This document shows, piece after piece, positions 61,884 through 64,000 of a DNA stretch of 64,000 nucleotides (positions within the stretch are counted from its first letter, which is position 1; each line of letters begins with the position of its first letter). The position numbers and the translations under genes were made by a program. Origin of the DNA: Halorussus halophilus (GTDB lineage Archaea > Halobacteriota > Halobacteria > Halobacteriales > Haladaptataceae); assembly GCF_008831545.1 (NCBI RefSeq), contig NZ_CP044523.1, forward strand, positions 2,604,001 to 2,668,000, in the 5' to 3' direction. The notes under the pieces are model-generated. The model worked only from the letters and a program-made list of their open reading frames with translations. It was not told the DNA's origin and made no database searches.

Positions 61884-62489
61884 GTGGCCGTCGCATTCGC
61901 ACTCTTCGACACGCTCGTCGAAGCCAAATTTCCCAAACACCCTGCCGAAGCGATAGCCGCGGAACTCGAAAACCGCGACGTAGCCGTCCCCGACGACTGG
62001 CAGGACGCCTACCACGAGACGCACATCGACCCACCCGAGGGCGCGGAAGTGCCGCTTCCGGCACACGTCAGTCGGGCGCTCGCCAGCAGGGGCGTCACCG
62101 CGCCCGGCAACGCGCCCCGGCGCGCAGTCGTCTCGGCATTCGACCCTGAAGTCGAGACGCGCGAGGGAGCAGTCGAAGCCGTCGAAGCCGCGAGCGAACG
62201 GGGTCCCGTCGCCGTCCTCTCGAACTGTCGCGTGCCTGAACTCGCTCGACGCGCACTGATTCGCTCCGAGGTGGACCGCGACGCCTTCGACGCAGTGGTG
62301 ACGAGCGCGGCCTGCGGGTGGCGAGTACCCCACCCCAAGGCGTTCGAGAACTGCGCGGAGCAGTTGGGAGTCGCCCCAGACGAGCTTCGCTACGCGAATT
62401 GCGACGGCGAGCGACCAGAAGCAATCGCCGACGCCTTCACTGACGACTCGCTCGCCGAAGTTCCCGCGTGGCTCGCCGCGCGTGACTGA
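61884..62489 (+). CDS. HAD-like protein lacking the nucleophile Asp
   Basis: The 201-residue protein begins GTG, giving VAFALFDTLVEA. In the common haloarchaeal HAD hydrolases this motif reads VxFDLFDTL or VxFDLFGTLV; here the first Asp, the phosphoryl nucleophile, is Ala (codon GCA). The rest is HAD-like: VLSNCRVPELARRALIRSEV (motif II), VPHPKAFENCAEQLG with the conserved Lys, and a motif III that reads ANCDGERPEA rather than GDxxxD. The cap domain is short and the protein is full length. It is probably an inactive HAD homologue or a phosphate-binding protein. Neighbours give no clue. Confidence 0.78.
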   Translation: MAVAFALFDTLVEAKFPKHPAEAIAAELENRDVAVPDDWQDAYHETHIDPPEGAEVPLPAHVSRALASRGVTAPGNAPRRAVVSAFDPEVETREGAVEAVEAASERGPVAVLSNCRVPELARRALIRSEVDRDAFDAVVTSAACGWRVPHPKAFENCAEQLGVAPDELRYANCDGERPEAIADAFTDDSLAEVPAWLAARD

Positions 62490-62544
62490 TTTCTCCCCCT
62501 CAGCCCAATCGAAGGCGTAGATTTCTTCCTCCGACGAGCAGATT

Positions 62545-62550
62545 TTTAAG
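62545..62550 (+). promoter_or_regulatory. TATA-like box of the MinD-like gene
   Basis: TTTAAG inside GATTTTTAAGG is centred about 27 bases before the ATG at 62574. The start just downstream and the lack of a Shine-Dalgarno suggest a leaderless transcript. Confidence 0.5.
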
Positions 62551-62573
62551 GCATCGCGCGCAACCCCGGCGTG

Positions 62574-63347
62574 ATGGTCGAGGCGTTCGCAGTCGCAAGC
62601 GGAAAGGGCGGGACCGGAAAGACCACCACGACGGTCGCGCTCGGCATGGCACTGGCCCAAGAGTACGACGTGACCGTCGTGGACGCCGACACTGGCATGG
62701 CGAACCTGCTCTTTCACACCGGTCTCGAATCGGCCGACACGACGCTCCACGACCTACTCGTGGCGGAGACCACCACCGCAGTCGAGGATGCCGTCTACGA
62801 ACGATTCGGGATGAACGTCGTCCCCTGCGGCACGAGCCTCGCCGCCTTCGAAGACGCCGACCCCGACCGACTACGGGAGGTAGTCGCCGAACTCGCCGCC
62901 GACACGGACGTCCTCCTACTCGACTCGCCCGCCGCACTCGGCTCGAAGAGCGCGATTCTCCCTATCGTCCTCGCCGATAGAGTCGTGGTCGTCCTCCAAC
63001 CGACGATTCCCGCACTCAGCGACGGCCTGAAAGTACAGGAGTACGCCACCTCCTACGGCACCGAGACCGCGGGCGTGCTGTTCAACAAGGTCCCCGATTC
63101 GGGAGTTCCAGAGAAGGTTGAGAAGCAAGCGGAACGCTATTTTGATGGACCAGTATTAGGAAGCATCCCGAATTCAGAGGAATTGGCTGGTGTAGAGAAT
63201 ACTGGAGAGCCGATTCTCTCACGAAAACCGAATACAGAGTTCAGCACTACCTTTCGAGATGTTGCTGCTCAACTCACACCAAGGGATAATACTCCAGAAG
63301 AAGTCGCTTCACAGGCTCGAAGTGCGATACGGCCTCAGCAGCCGTAA
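62574..63347 (+). CDS. MinD/ParA family ATPase with a foreign-like 3' end
   Basis: The 257-residue protein has the deviant Walker A AVASGKGGTGKTTTTVALGM at residue 6, TVVDADTGMANLLFHTGL (A' motif), and DVLLLDSPAALGSKSAILPI (switch II). MinD-like ATPases of haloarchaea position cell-surface or division machines. The first about 180 codons are G/C-rich at third positions like all neighbours. From about 63100 onward the codons become A/T-rich (runs such as TATTTTGATGGACCAGTATT). The reading frame stays open to 63347 and the protein still looks MinD-like (VLGSIPNSEELAGVENTGEP). A mosaic gene joined to a mobile or foreign segment is likely. Confidence 0.85.
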   Translation: MVEAFAVASGKGGTGKTTTTVALGMALAQEYDVTVVDADTGMANLLFHTGLESADTTLHDLLVAETTTAVEDAVYERFGMNVVPCGTSLAAFEDADPDRLREVVAELAADTDVLLLDSPAALGSKSAILPIVLADRVVVVLQPTIPALSDGLKVQEYATSYGTETAGVLFNKVPDSGVPEKVEKQAERYFDGPVLGSIPNSEELAGVENTGEPILSRKPNTEFSTTFRDVAAQLTPRDNTPEEVASQARSAIRPQQP

Positions 63348-63360
63348 TCTGGTGCGTAGA

Positions 63361-63366
63361 TATAAA
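63361..63366 (+). promoter_or_regulatory. TATA box of the TnpB gene
   Basis: TATAAA is centred about 28 bases before the GTG at 63392. This spacing selects 63392 over the in-frame GTG at 63374, which would be only about 10 bases from the box. Confidence 0.55.
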
Positions 63367-63391
63367 TACGAGAGTGGGACCAACCCATGGT

Positions 63392-64000
63392 GTGGCTGAG
63401 GAGTACCAGCGCCGGACTGCGATCACACGCCTTCAGGCATCCGAGGAGCAATCGAAGCTTCTTGAGCAAACAATTAGTGACTACACGAAAGCCTGCCAAC
63501 TCGCAGGTAACAAAGCGTGGCCCGACTGTACTTCGAAGCGGCGCGTCCAATCAGTAGCCTACGATTCTATTCGGGACACAACAGGCCTTGGAAGCCAACA
63601 CGCAATCCTCGCTAGCCATCAAGCGGCAACAGCTGTCGCTGCTTGCCAGAGTCGCTTAGAGAACGGGTATGCTGCCTCAAAGCCGTCGTTTACCGCGCCG
63701 ACAATCCGGTATGACTCGCGGACGATGACGTTATTTGAGGACGGAACAGTCTCACTATCGACGATTGAGTCTCGGATTCGGTGTTCGCTCGTCCTTCCGT
63801 CAGAAGCGGATGGATATCAGCACCGTTTTCTTGAGAGTGATTCGTGGGAACTCACAGAGAGTACTCTAACGCGCCGTGATGGCGGCTGGTTCTTGCATCT
63901 GGGATTTCGAGGTCCGCGAAAAGACACTGAGGATTCGACAGTCGAGAACGGAACGGTTCTTGGCGTTGATCTTGGTATCGAGAACCTCGCCGTGACAAGC
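63392..64000 (+). CDS. tnpB: IS200/IS605-type TnpB RNA-guided nuclease (5' part, cut off by window end)
   Basis: The visible 203 codons begin GTG and read VAEEYQRRTAITRLQASEEQ, the usual opening of haloarchaeal TnpB (OrfB) proteins. The frame then has helical and strand segments to GTVLGVDLGIENLAVTS, the RuvC-I motif with the catalytic Asp, just before the window ends. The RuvC-II, zinc-finger and RuvC-III parts and any omegaRNA lie beyond. No TnpA gene is seen on this side. Codon use is A/T-richer than the rest of the window, as expected for a transposon passenger. Whether the element is intact cannot be decided here. Confidence 0.85.
   Translation, partial: MAEEYQRRTAITRLQASEEQSKLLEQTISDYTKACQLAGNKAWPDCTSKRRVQSVAYDSIRDTTGLGSQHAILASHQAATAVAACQSRLENGYAASKPSFTAPTIRYDSRTMTLFEDGTVSLSTIESRIRCSLVLPSEADGYQHRFLESDSWELTESTLTRRDGGWFLHLGFRGPRKDTEDSTVENGTVLGVDLGIENLAVTS

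Larger units (their letters stand above)
63110..64000 (+). mobile_element. A/T-richer segment carrying a TnpB gene (right end not in window)
   Basis: From about 63100 to the window end, base composition and codon use change from high-G/C to clearly A/T-richer. The segment contains the 3' third of the MinD-like gene and a TnpB gene. The right boundary and any terminal hairpins are outside the window. No direct repeats could be checked. A TATAAA box at 63361-63366 precedes the TnpB start. Confidence 0.55.

Noticed and set aside
1..64000. tRNA, rRNA or other classical RNA genes
   Set aside because: I looked for clover-leaf and rRNA-like stretches in the gaps and found none I can support; the structured gaps belong to the dispersed repeat family.

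Overview
The window is chromosomal DNA of an extremely halophilic archaeon (class Halobacteria). The proteins are strongly acidic, third codon positions are almost all G or C, many genes have a TATA-like box about 27 bases before the start codon (leaderless transcripts), and the gene content is archaeal: geranylgeranylglyceryl phosphate synthase, archaeal pantoate kinase and phosphopantothenate synthetase, TruD, Pth2, RpoP, L37Ae, Pcc1, prefoldin beta, PGF-CTERM anchoring and a split GMP synthase. I cannot name the genus.

Layout. 1-8.9 kb: 5' part of PEP synthase, a small membrane protein, a kinase-fold protein, two HTH regulators, a PhzF protein, a phosphoribosyltransferase, a GNAT protein and MTA phosphorylase. 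8.9-14 kb: the ScpA/Smc chromosome-condensation operon. 14-20.5 kb: a PGF-CTERM surface protein, a Cache-domain histidine kinase, GatB and a MATE exporter. 20.7-28.4 kb: topoisomerase I behind a tiny upstream ORF, GGGP synthase, a TetR-linked ABC-2 exporter and AspRS. 29-38.9 kb: the archaeal CoA pair (pantoate kinase, phosphopantothenate synthetase), a double-AAA ATPase, ThiR and Dcd, a Yip1-like protein, Pth2 and TruD. 39.5-41.7 kb: zinc-ribbon, PPOX-fold and DUF2103 proteins. 42.1-52.2 kb: two giant tandem paralogous secreted proteins. 52.2-54 kb: the conserved L37Ae/RpoP/Pcc1/prefoldin-beta/DUF3194 cluster. 54.2-62.5 kb: flavoprotein, DUF2070, GuaA glutaminase subunit, two VOC proteins, HNH protein, DUF192, an M24 protein with an altered metal site and a HAD-like protein lacking its nucleophile. 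62.6-64 kb: a MinD-like gene whose 3' third has foreign codon usage, then a TnpB gene cut off by the window end.

Two things stand out. First, the 42-52 kb pair joins a signal peptide, 23-residue Q-x-Q repeats that resemble curlin (amyloid) repeats, threonine-rich glycosylation-type linkers and long DxDxDG calcium-binding arrays. I read it as a candidate extracellular fibre or matrix system. Second, a roughly 200-base intergenic repeat occurs six times (23.3, 30.2, 38.9, 39.2, 53.0 and 61.5 kb). Its hairpin stems differ in sequence between copies yet stay paired, which points to a selected RNA or DNA structure. Two copies carry an extra upstream module with tandem short repeats and a long hairpin. 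The repeats sit between co-directional genes, including inside otherwise conserved clusters.
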